DNA of 64,000 nt from Burkholderia ambifaria AMMD. Its GTDB lineage: Bacteria; Pseudomonadota; Gammaproteobacteria; Burkholderiales; Burkholderiaceae. The stretch spans positions 1,116,001 to 1,180,000 of the forward strand of contig NC_008392.1 of the NCBI RefSeq assembly GCF_000203915.1. Direction: 5' to 3'. Shown here in pieces: positions 9,371 to 31,652 of this stretch (positions are counted from its first letter, which is position 1; each line of letters starts with the position of its first letter). The notes below the pieces were generated by a model. It worked only from the letters and a program-made list of their open reading frames with translations, searched no databases and had not been told where the DNA came from. Both the position numbers and the translations under genes were made by a program.

Positions 9371-12300
9371 GATTTGATCCTTGAGACAAGCGCGTCCAAT
9401 GCTTCCTGGCTGATGCGCGCGGCCGGAAAATCCGTCGGGCTCAGCCCGCGCGGGTCGCCGCCGCTGGCCGCGACGATCGACAGCAGACGGCTGCGGTAGC
9501 ACTGCGTCAGCTGCGCGATGACGTCCGGCGCGCAGGCTTCCCGGTTGTAGTGCCAGGTCAGGCGCAAACGCCCGTCGCACACCATCCCGTCGATCTCGAA
9601 AAGATGGCCGCGCCGCGCGCGTGCGCTGTGCTCGGGGCTCTGGAAGTCGAGCACCGGCTTCCAGCCCGTGTCGTCGGTCAGCACGCGATCGATCTGGCCG
9701 AGATAGTTGAAGCGCACCGGCGCCGGCGGCTGCCGTTCCAGTGCTGCCGCGATGCCGGCGTCCTTGCCGAGGTAGCGTGCGATGCCGTAGCCGAGCCCGC
9801 GCATCGGCACCGCGCGCAACTGCTCCTTGACGTTGCGCAACGCCTCGGCCGCCACGGTGGCGTCGCCGGCATTCAGGAACACCGGATAGTGCGCGGTGAA
9901 CCAGCCGATGGTGCGCGACGTATCGACACCGTCGAAGAGGTCCTCGCGGCCGTGGCCTTCGAGATCGACGACCAGCGAAGCGTTGCCGGTCCAGTCGCCG
10001 AACGCGAGCAGCAGGGCCGTCAGCAGGACTTCATTGATCTGGGTGTTGAACGCGCGCGGCACGTCCTGCAACAGCGCGAGCGTCTGCTGGGCGTCGAACT
10101 CGATGAACGTCGAGCCGGCTTCGGCGACGGTGCCGACCGGCATGTCGTCGAAGCCGGACGGTTCTTCGGCGTTCGCGTGGAGCCAATAGTCCAGTCCGTC
10201 GAGCGCGCTCGCGCCGAGTTCGGACAGACGCGTCGACCAGTCGCGCCAGGCCGTCGTCCTGGCCGGGAACTGCACCGCTTCGCCCGCCTCGATCTGGCGG
10301 CACGCCGTGTACAGGTCTTCGAACAGGATGCGCCACGAGACGCCGTCGATCACCAGGTGATGCGCCACCACGAGCAGGCGCTGCGGCTCGCCGGGACCGA
10401 ACTGGAACAGATGGGCGCGCAGCAGCGGCGGCGCGGACAACGTGAAACTTTCCTGCATGCGGGTGGCGGTCGCGAGCATCTCGGCCTGCCGCATGGCGGG
10501 CGCCGCGCCGGCCAGCGACGTGACGCCGAGCGGGATCGCCAGCGGCGGCGCCGCATGCGACTGCTGCCACGCGCCGGCGACGCGCTCGAAACTCAGCCGC
10601 AGCGCGTCGTGATGCGTCGCGACAGCCGCCAGCGCGTGCTCGATCACGTCCGGCCGCAGCGACGCGGGCACCTCGATCATGGTCGACTGGTTGTAGTGGT
10701 GCGGATCCGCCACGTTTTGCGCGAAGAACCAATGCTGGATCGGCGTCAGCGGGGCGGGACCGACCACCGGCTCCTGAGGAATCCTGATGGGTGGCGCATC
10801 CACGACAACCCGGGCGAGGTCGGCGATGGTCGGATGGGCGAAAAACTGATCGGCGGTGAATCGGAGGCCGACTTGCTGGGCCAGCGACATCACCTGAATG
10901 AGCAGGATCGAGTCGCCGCCCAGTTCGAAGAAATTGTCGTGCACGCCGATCGGCTCGCGGCCCAGCACCTCGGACCAGATCGTGCCCAGGCGCGCCTCGA
11001 CGTCGTTGGTCGGCGCGGCATACTCGGTTTCGCTCGCCACGGGCGCCAGTTCCAACGCGGCGAGCGCCTTGCGGTCGGGCTTGCCGTTCGGCGTCAGCGG
11101 CAGCCGTTCGAGCGTCACGATCGATCCCGGCACCATGAACTCGGGCAGGCGTTCCTTCAGGTATTCCCGCAGGCCGGCGACGCTGGCCGTCGCCGTCTCG
11201 ACGCAGGCCACCAGCTGCCGATGCTGCGGCGTGTCCTCGCGCACGAACACGATCGCGTCCGCGACGTCGGCGTGCTGCCTGAGCGCCGCTTCGATTTCCC
11301 CCATTTCGATGCGATAGCCGCGAATCTTCACTTGCATGTCGCGGCGCCCGGTGACTTCCAGGTTGCCGTCAGGCAGCCAGACGCCGAGGTCGCCGGTGCG
11401 ATAGAGGCGCTCGCCCGACTCGAACGGGTGGTCGACGAAAGCGGCGGCGGTCAGGTCGTCCCGGCCGACGTAGCCGCGCGCCAGCGCGATGCCGGACACG
11501 CAGATCTCCCCCGTGCAGCCCTCGGGCGCCAGTGCCCCGTGCTCGTCGAGCAGGTACAGGTGCGTATTGTGGATCGGCCGGCCGACCGGCAGACGGGCGC
11601 CGTAGGCAGTGGCCGGATCGACCACGTAGTCCGCGATGCAGACGGTGGCCTCGGTGGGGCCGTACGAGTTGTGGCACGTGCGGGTGCGGGCCAGCTCGCG
11701 GAGATCCGCCACGCGGGCGTTGTCGCCCGCGCTGATGACCCGTTTCACGGCGCCGAGCGCGTTCCAGTCGAGCGCGGCGAGATAGGCAGGCGTCGCGTTG
11801 ACGGTGGTGACGCCCTGCTGCGCGATATATTCGACGAAACGCGGCACGTCCCGGATCACGGCAGGCTTCGCCAGCACCAGGCGCGCGCCCGCGAGCAGCG
11901 TGACGAAAATCTCCATGATCGAGCCGTCGAAGCCCGGGGAGTAGAACTGGACGAAGCGGTCGGCGGCATCGAAACCGAAGGCGTCCACATGGTATTGCGC
12001 CATGTTCAGGAGGCCTGCGTGTTCGAGCACGACGCCCTTGGGCACGCCCGTGGAGCCGGACGTATAGATGATGTACGCGGCGTCGTCAGGCCGGACCTCG
12101 ACCTGCGCCGACGCCGATGCGGGTGCCAGCGTGTCGAGCTGAAAGTCGAGGGCGAACATCGGAATCGCCCAGAAATCGGCGAGCAGCGGCAGGTGTTCCG
12201 AGTGCGTCAGCAGCGCCTTGACCTTCGCGTCCTCGATCATGAAGCGCAGGCGCTCCTGCGGAAACTCCGGGTCGAGCGGCAGATACACCGCGCCCGCCTT

Positions 12301-13281
12301 GAGCGCGCCGAGCAGGCCGACGATCCAGCGCTCGGAACGGTCGGCCACCACGCCCACCACGTCGCCGCGTTCGATCGCGTATTCCGTGAGCAGGAAGCTC
12401 GCGAGCCGCGACGCCTGATCGTCCAGTTCGGCATAGGTCAGCGATGCGTCGGCGGTCGCCACGGCGATGCTGTCCGGCGCGGCCGCGACCCGTTGCGCGA
12501 ACTGCGCCAGGAAGGTGCCCTGCACCGCGACGGGCGCCGCATGCGAACGAAGTCGTGCACGTTCGTCGTCGTCGAGCAGCGAGACGGTGTCGAGCGGCGC
12601 ATCCAGCGTGCCGAAACCGGCCAGGACGTTGCGCAGGTGTCGCGCGACATGCTGGAGATAATGCAGCGTGAACACAGTCGGCCGGCCCGTCAGCACGATC
12701 TCGTAGCGCTCGCGATGCCGGATCTCGATCGACAGGTCGTGATCCGCCGACGCCCAGTCTTCATGAAGACCGTCGAAGCGCACGCCTACGTTGGTCGTGC
12801 GGCGCTCGCCATGCAGCTTGTGCGCCAGCGCGGCGATCGGAAAGTCCTGATACGAATAGCTGCGCTGCACCCTGTCGCGAACCTGGTTCAGATACGCGCG
12901 CACCGTGGGGCCGGGCTGGATGGCGTCGAACAGCGGGACGGGGTCGGCGGAACCGCTCGCGGGTTCGACGATCAGGTGCGGGGACTCCACGAACAGGCCG
13001 GCCGTGCCGTCGTAGCGCCCGAGGACACGGAACAGGGCCGCCAGCAGCACGACGAAAGCGCCCAACGCCTGGCCGGCAGCGAGCTTCTCCAGCACCTGCG
13101 ACGCGTCGCCGTCGAGCTCGAACGTCAGTTCCGGTGCAGGGCCAGGCGGCAGCGCATAGGCTTGCCACGCCTGCTGAAGCCGGAAGTCTTCGTCGAGGCG
13201 ACCGAGCGCGTCGCTCCAGAACGCCACGTGTTCCTGGTATTGCCCGCTGGTCGAGAGCGTGTTGAGATTCAGTTCTGACAC
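9367..13281 (-). CDS. NRPS single module: half-C, A, PCP, E
   Basis: 1304 residues. Residues 1-245 look like only the C-terminal lobe of a condensation domain: there is no HHxxxDG motif, so it cannot form a peptide bond. Then A (about 255-760, with SGSTGVPKG and NSYGPTEATVC), PCP (GGDSILL) and E (HHLVIDGVSW, FNYLGQID). The bond to this residue must be made by the C domain that ends the preceding PKS-NRPS. Pocket residues read D-G-M-N-I-A-S-V-C, not a code I can assign with confidence. The CmlA-type hydroxylase encoded just upstream and the occidiofungin order suggest tyrosine, hydroxylated to beta-hydroxy-Tyr on the PCP and then epimerised. Its GTG start overlaps the hydroxylase gene by 13 bases, which supports joint expression. 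The half-C may be a docking surface for that hydroxylase (inference). Confidence 0.9.
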   Translation of the reverse strand: MSELNLNTLSTSGQYQEHVAFWSDALGRLDEDFRLQQAWQAYALPPGPAPELTFELDGDASQVLEKLAAGQALGAFVVLLAALFRVLGRYDGTAGLFVESPHLIVEPASGSADPVPLFDAIQPGPTVRAYLNQVRDRVQRSYSYQDFPIAALAHKLHGERRTTNVGVRFDGLHEDWASADHDLSIEIRHRERYEIVLTGRPTVFTLHYLQHVARHLRNVLAGFGTLDAPLDTVSLLDDDERARLRSHAAPVAVQGTFLAQFAQRVAAAPDSIAVATADASLTYAELDDQASRLASFLLTEYAIERGDVVGVVADRSERWIVGLLGALKAGAVYLPLDPEFPQERLRFMIEDAKVKALLTHSEHLPLLADFWAIPMFALDFQLDTLAPASASAQVEVRPDDAAYIIYTSGSTGVPKGVVLEHAGLLNMAQYHVDAFGFDAADRFVQFYSPGFDGSIMEIFVTLLAGARLVLAKPAVIRDVPRFVEYIAQQGVTTVNATPAYLAALDWNALGAVKRVISAGDNARVADLRELARTRTCHNSYGPTEATVCIADYVVDPATAYGARLPVGRPIHNTHLYLLDEHGALAPEGCTGEICVSGIALARGYVGRDDLTAAAFVDHPFESGERLYRTGDLGVWLPDGNLEVTGRRDMQVKIRGYRIEMGEIEAALRQHADVADAIVFVREDTPQHRQLVACVETATASVAGLREYLKERLPEFMVPGSIVTLERLPLTPNGKPDRKALAALELAPVASETEYAAPTNDVEARLGTIWSEVLGREPIGVHDNFFELGGDSILLIQVMSLAQQVGLRFTADQFFAHPTIADLARVVVDAPPIRIPQEPVVGPAPLTPIQHWFFAQNVADPHHYNQSTMIEVPASLRPDVIEHALAAVATHHDALRLSFERVAGAWQQSHAAPPLAIPLGVTSLAGAAPAMRQAEMLATATRMQESFTLSAPPLLRAHLFQFGPGEPQRLLVVAHHLVIDGVSWRILFEDLYTACRQIEAGEAVQFPARTTAWRDWSTRLSELGASALDGLDYWLHANAEEPSGFDDMPVGTVAEAGSTFIEFDAQQTLALLQDVPRAFNTQINEVLLTALLLAFGDWTGNASLVVDLEGHGREDLFDGVDTSRTIGWFTAHYPVFLNAGDATVAAEALRNVKEQLRAVPMRGLGYGIARYLGKDAGIAAALERQPPAPVRFNYLGQIDRVLTDDTGWKPVLDFQSPEHSARARRGHLFEIDGMVCDGRLRLTWHYNREACAPDVIAQLTQCYRSRLLSIVAASGGDPRGLSPTDFPAARISQEALDALVSRIKS

Positions 13282-14885
13282 AGCACGATCTCCCTCGTCG
13301 CGTACAGGATTTCGGAATCGATGCCCTTGGCCTTGCAGTGCGCGACGAACTGGGTGGACTGGATATGGCTGGGCGAGTTTTCGTCGAAGGTGTTATCGAG
13401 GAGGTAATTCAGCCACGGCTCCTGACCCATCGCGTAGACATAGGCCGCATTGAACGCGAAGTCGTCCACCAGCGCGGCGGCCTCGCCGAACTGGCAGCCC
13501 CGCGCACGGCGCGACTGATCGATGTCGCGCGGCAGCGCCTTGGGAAACAGCGGGCCACAGACCCACGACGGCGGCGCGCCCTCGGTTTCCATCCCGACGA
13601 ACAGGGTGTCCGGCTTGCCGGCGAGCCGGAAGACATGCTCGTAAAGGGTGGGGTCCAGGTTGCACGAATCGGCGATGCACAGCACCGAACGCTTGCCGAA
13701 GCGGATCATGAAGCCCTGCTTGCTCTGGATCGCCAGATCGTTGTGTTCGCCCAGGAACGGAATGGCGGTGATGGCGCCGTTGGTCACCTTGATTTCCTGA
13801 GCATCCCGAACTTCCAGCACGTCGTCGAAGCCGAGCTTGCGCAACGCCAGTTGCAGTGACGGATCTTGCGGAAAACCGTCCAGGTTCCTGCCGACCACCA
13901 CGGTCTTGACCTTGTGGCGAAGCTGCAGCAGCGTTTCCAACACAATGTGATCGTGATGGCTGTGCGTGATCAGCACGTAGTCGATCTGGTCCGGCAGGTC
14001 GGCGAAGGTATAGCGCGGCAGCGCGGTGTCGTAGCCGTAGCTGATCACCGGATCGATCAGGATGCTCACGCCGCGGCTCTGAATCAGCAGGCACGCGTGG
14101 CCGTAGTAACGGATGCGGATGTCGTCGCCATCGAACGAACGATCCGGTTTCGGCGCCGGCGCCTCCTCGACGAAGAACGAGCGGAACAGCGGCTCGTCCT
14201 TCTCCTCCACACGCATCAGATCGACGATTTTCGCGTAGCTGCCGGGCGTGTCGCGCATGCGGAACAGCACGTCGAGCGCGCGATCGTCGAAGGCCGTGTT
14301 GCTGAACACCGTGCGCTCGTCGCTGAGCCGGGGCGTGCTGAGAATGAATGGCCGCGGCGTGTGCTCGTCGATCGCCGACAGCGCGATGCTCTGCGCGTCG
14401 CGCACATAGAGCGGGCTCGCGTACAGCAAGCTCTCGTAGACCCGGAAGGACGGGTTGTGATTCAGGTCGTAGTAGATCTCGACATAGCCTTTCAACACCT
14501 CGGGAATCTGCGGGTAGAGCGGGTCCGACGCCATCCCCTTGGCCTGTTCCAGCAGCAGCGTGGAGAAGGCCTTGTAGGCCTTCGCCAGTTCCAGTTGCCC
14601 GGTCGCGCGCCGGGTGGTCTGCTCGATCAGCGCGCGGATTTCGTCGACGCGCTTGCCGTCCAGGTCGAGGAACGGGCCGCCGCGCATCGCCGGATCCTTG
14701 CACGCCGCCGCATGCATCATCGGCGAGGCGACATAGGACTTCATCAGCGGCAGGAACCGCTCGGCCACGTTGAGTGCGGCGGTCAACGGCGGAAGCGTGT
14801 GAAACCACGCGTACCAGCCGTTGATCAGCGGTTCGAACTGGATGTTTTGCCGCAGGTAGACCTGCGTGTTGGACGAAATGGTCAA
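13269..14885 (-). CDS. CmlA-type di-iron beta-hydroxylase of a PCP-bound amino acid
   Basis: 538 residues with a metallo-beta-lactamase fold in the C-terminal half after a long N-terminal domain, the same size and plan as CmlA of chloramphenicol synthesis (about 530 residues), which beta-hydroxylates a carrier-bound p-aminophenylalanine. Visible ligands: H308-S-H310-H-D312-H313, then Glu380 (in LGEHND) where hydrolytic members have His, and Asp406. As I recall CmlA (H305, H307, D309, H310, E377, D403) these map with a constant shift of 3 up to a local register difference at the Asp-His pair. So an oxygenase, not a lactamase, is likely. Likely substrate: the Tyr (or other) aminoacyl-PCP of the adjoining NRPS, giving beta-hydroxy-Tyr. 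Start: TTG at 14885 sits 6 nt after AAGGAG; a GTG at 14906, overlapping the upstream stop, would add 7 residues. Confidence 0.82.
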   Translation of the reverse strand: MTISSNTQVYLRQNIQFEPLINGWYAWFHTLPPLTAALNVAERFLPLMKSYVASPMMHAAACKDPAMRGGPFLDLDGKRVDEIRALIEQTTRRATGQLELAKAYKAFSTLLLEQAKGMASDPLYPQIPEVLKGYVEIYYDLNHNPSFRVYESLLYASPLYVRDAQSIALSAIDEHTPRPFILSTPRLSDERTVFSNTAFDDRALDVLFRMRDTPGSYAKIVDLMRVEEKDEPLFRSFFVEEAPAPKPDRSFDGDDIRIRYYGHACLLIQSRGVSILIDPVISYGYDTALPRYTFADLPDQIDYVLITHSHHDHIVLETLLQLRHKVKTVVVGRNLDGFPQDPSLQLALRKLGFDDVLEVRDAQEIKVTNGAITAIPFLGEHNDLAIQSKQGFMIRFGKRSVLCIADSCNLDPTLYEHVFRLAGKPDTLFVGMETEGAPPSWVCGPLFPKALPRDIDQSRRARGCQFGEAAALVDDFAFNAAYVYAMGQEPWLNYLLDNTFDENSPSHIQSTQFVAHCKAKGIDSEILYATREIVLCQN

Positions 14886-14895
14886 CGAAGGCTCC

Positions 14896-28328
<13,433 letters not shown>

Positions 28329-28332
<4 letters not shown>

Positions 28333-31300
28333 TGGGCGCCGATCTCCTGGGCGATCAGTTCGGAAAGGTCGTCCTCGTCGAGGTCGTCGGATGCTTCATC
28401 GACGACAGGCGCGGGGAGCGACGGCGACAGTTCGTTGAGAACGTACTGGGCGAGCGTTTGCAGGTTCGGATAGGAAAAGAACAGCGTCGCGCGAAACGGC
28501 CGTCCGAACACCTTGTTGAGGCGGTCGGTCAGTTCGAGCGCGACCAGCGAATCCAGGCCGAGATCGAGCAGCGATTGCTCGGCCGCGATGGCGTCGGGGC
28601 CGGACAGACGAAGGGTCTCGGCCAGCATCTTCGCGAGCGTGTCGGTGATGAGCTCGACCCGCTCGCGCGGCGCGCACGCATGCAGTTGGCGCAGCAATGC
28701 CGTCTCTTGCTGCGCAGGCTGCGCGGCCGGTTGCGCCAGCTCGGAAAACAGCGCCGACCCGGCGGCCGGCGCGTCGACCCGGAACAGGGTCGGCCAGTCG
28801 ATCCGGGCCACGCCGGACTGGACGACGCCGGACGCCATCAGCCGTTCCAGCGCCGCGATGGCCAGTTCGGGCGACAGCGTGCCGACGCCGAGCGCGGCCA
28901 GCTGTTCGTGCGCGCGCCGTCCATAGTCGGTCGCGGCGTGGCCGATCTCCGCCCACGGCCCCCAATTCACGCTGAGCCCCGGTTTTCCCTGCGCGCGCCG
29001 ATGCTGCGCGAGGGCGTCGAGGAAGCTGTTCGCCGCCGCGTAGTTGCCCTGGCCCGGCATGGTGATCAGCGCGGCCATCGACGAGAACAGCACGAAATGA
29101 TCGAGCGGCAGGTCGGCCGTCAGCTCGTGCAGATACCACGCGCCATCGGCCTTGCCGCTTCCGGCGCGATGGAAGGCATCGTCGTCCTGGCGCGTGAGCA
29201 ACGCATCGTCCAGCGCGCCGGCGAGGTGAAAGACCCCCTTGAGCGGCGGCATCGAATGCGCGATTTCACCGAGCGCCTGCGCGACGTCCTCGCGACGCGA
29301 CAGGTCGGCGCGAATGAACCGCGCGTCGAGCGTGCTCAGGATTTTTTCGGCCGCGGGGGAGGGCGCGCCGCGCCCGAGCAGCACGACCTTGCCGGCGCCG
29401 TTGGCGGCAAGCCAGGACGCGAGCCGCAGGCCGAGCCCGCCGAGCCCGCCGGTCACCAGATAGGTCGCGTCATGGTGGAACCTGATCGGACGGTGACTGA
29501 CGAATTCGCGATTGTCGCGGGCGATACGCGCGACGTAGCGCTGTCCGCCGCGGAACGCGATCATGTCTTCACGGCCGCCGGCCTGTACCGCCTGCACGAT
29601 GTGCGCCGCCGACGGCTGCGCGGGATCGAGGTCGATGAGCCCGCCCCACAGCGCCGCGTGCTCCACGGCGATCGCCCGCCCCAATCCCCACAGGGGAGCC
29701 TGGGCCGGGGCGCTCGATTCGCCGTCCAGCACGTTCATCGCGCCCGACGTCACCAGCCACAGACGCGCCTGCCGCGCCGCCGGTGCGCGTGACGCAAGCG
29801 CCCTGACCAGTTGCAGCACGCTCGCGCTGGCACGCCGTCTCGCCGCGATGTCGGCCGGCGCGAGATCGAGACTCCACAGGTGAACGATGCCCTTCAGCGG
29901 CCGGTCGGGTGCGGGCAGTTCCGGCGTCGCGTCGGCGAAGCGCAGCGTGCACGTATCGCCCGCGCTTTGCAGCAGGTCGGCCAGTTGCGCGCCGACGCCG
30001 CCGCGGTCCGCGAGAATCAGCCACTCGCCCTGCGCCGAAGCGCCGGTTGCCGCGTCGACGCTCGACGGTCTCCACACGCGCTGATAGAGCAGCGCGGACA
30101 AGTCGTGCCGCTCGATGGTGGACGCGGAACGCACATGCTGCAACCGCAGCGCATCGATCTCGATCAGCAGTCGCCCGTCGAGGTCATGGACGCGGATATC
30201 GCCCTCCAGCGCGCCTTGCCCGATCGGCTTGCGCAGCGTGGCGTGACTCCATGCATCCGTTGACGACGGCGGCTGATGAACCCGTACCGCACCGATCGAA
30301 CTGGGCAGGTACAGGTCGCCCGCCTCCAGCGCGGCCGGATCGATCGCGGCGGCGAGCACACGGCTGCACGCGTCGAGAAAGGCGGGGTGCACCTGGTATT
30401 GCGACGACGCCAGCGCGTCGGCCGGCAGGCTGATTTTCCCCAGCGCCTCGCCGGCCGTGCGCCAGATCTGCTGGATCGCGTCGAACACGCCGTCGATCTG
30501 CACGCCGTGCTGCCGCACTTCGCCATTGAAGTCCGCGCCTGAAGTCGTTTCGATGCAGCGGGCCTGCACCGCGGCGGCATCGAATCTCGTCGGCGCGGCG
30601 GATTGCCTCGGGGCACACAGCTCCCGCAGCCGACGCAACTGCGGTAGATTGCCGAGGATCAGCTCGACCGGCGGACCGAAATCGAGCAGGCAGGCCACTT
30701 CGTCCACGCCGATCGACTCGAGATCGCGCACCAGGTCGACGCAGGTTTCCGGCGTGCCGATGAGGCCGCGCGATTGCGCGAAACGTTCGTAGAGAAACTC
30801 GACGAACTCGTCCAGTTCGCGCGCGCCCATCGCGCGCACGTCCACCGACTGCCCGCGGCTCTGCGCCAGCCCGTTCAACAGCCCGATATTGCTGCGGATG
30901 TAGTTGCAGAACGGCGCACGCGCCTGCTCGCGCACCCGCGCCGCATCGTCGCCGACGAACGTGTGCAGCATCACGGACACGGTGCCGGCCGCCGGATCGA
31001 AGCCATGCGTTGCGCGCGCCGCGCGGTAGAGCGCGATCTTTTGCGCGAGCTGGTCCCGATCCTGGTCGAGCACGTGGGTCAGCAGGTTGGCGCCGACTTC
31101 ACCGGCGCGCACGAAGGTCTGCGGATTGCTCGCGGCGGTCACCCAGACGGGCAGCTCCGGCTGCACCGGCGTCGGATAGATGCGCAACTGCACCGGCTTG
31201 CCGACGCCGTTGCGCGCATCCAGCGACCCGCCGCGCCACAGATGCTGGACGGCGCGCATCGTGGTCAGCATGTCATCCTGCCGGGTCGCATATTTGTCCG

Positions 31301-31652
31301 GGGCGAACACGAAGTCGTCCGGATTCCATCCGGACGCGAACGACACGCCCACGCGGCCGTTCGACAGGTTGTCCACCATGGACCACTCTTCCGCGATCCG
31401 GATCGGGTTGTGCAGCGCTGCGACTACGCTGCCCGCGACCAGCTGCACGCGCTGGGTGGCCGCGGCGAGCGCGGCGTGCAGGACAGCGGGATTCGGGTAT
31501 AGCGAGCCGAATTCGGTGAAATGGCGCTCCGGCACCCAGACGCTGGAAAACCCGTTCGCATCGGCGAAACGGGCGCTTTCCATGACAAGCTGGTACTTGT
31601 TGCCGGACAACGCCTCTTCACTGCTGGCGAAGAACATCAGGCCGAATTTCAT
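28329..31652 (-). CDS. PKS: luciferase-like monooxygenase, second half of DH, KR, ACP
   Basis: 1107 residues. Residues 1-345 are a complete FMN-dependent luciferase-like monooxygenase of the MupA/Atu3671 kind (opens [30 protein letters not shown]). Residues 355-510 are the C-terminal hotdog of a polyketide dehydratase with the HPAFLDAC motif (Asp427). The first hotdog lies at the end of the preceding gene. Then KR (520-910; TGGLGGLG, LDD at 814-816 so B-type, Tyr871) and ACP (Ser1035). No KS or AT. It should act with the FAAL-ACP-KS protein as one extension module, adding an alpha-hydroxyl through the monooxygenase and a beta-hydroxyl through KR. The ATG at 31652 overlaps the upstream TGA (ATGA). 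The frame is open for a further 415 codons upstream, but those overlap the upstream gene and do not match a domain. Confidence 0.93.
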
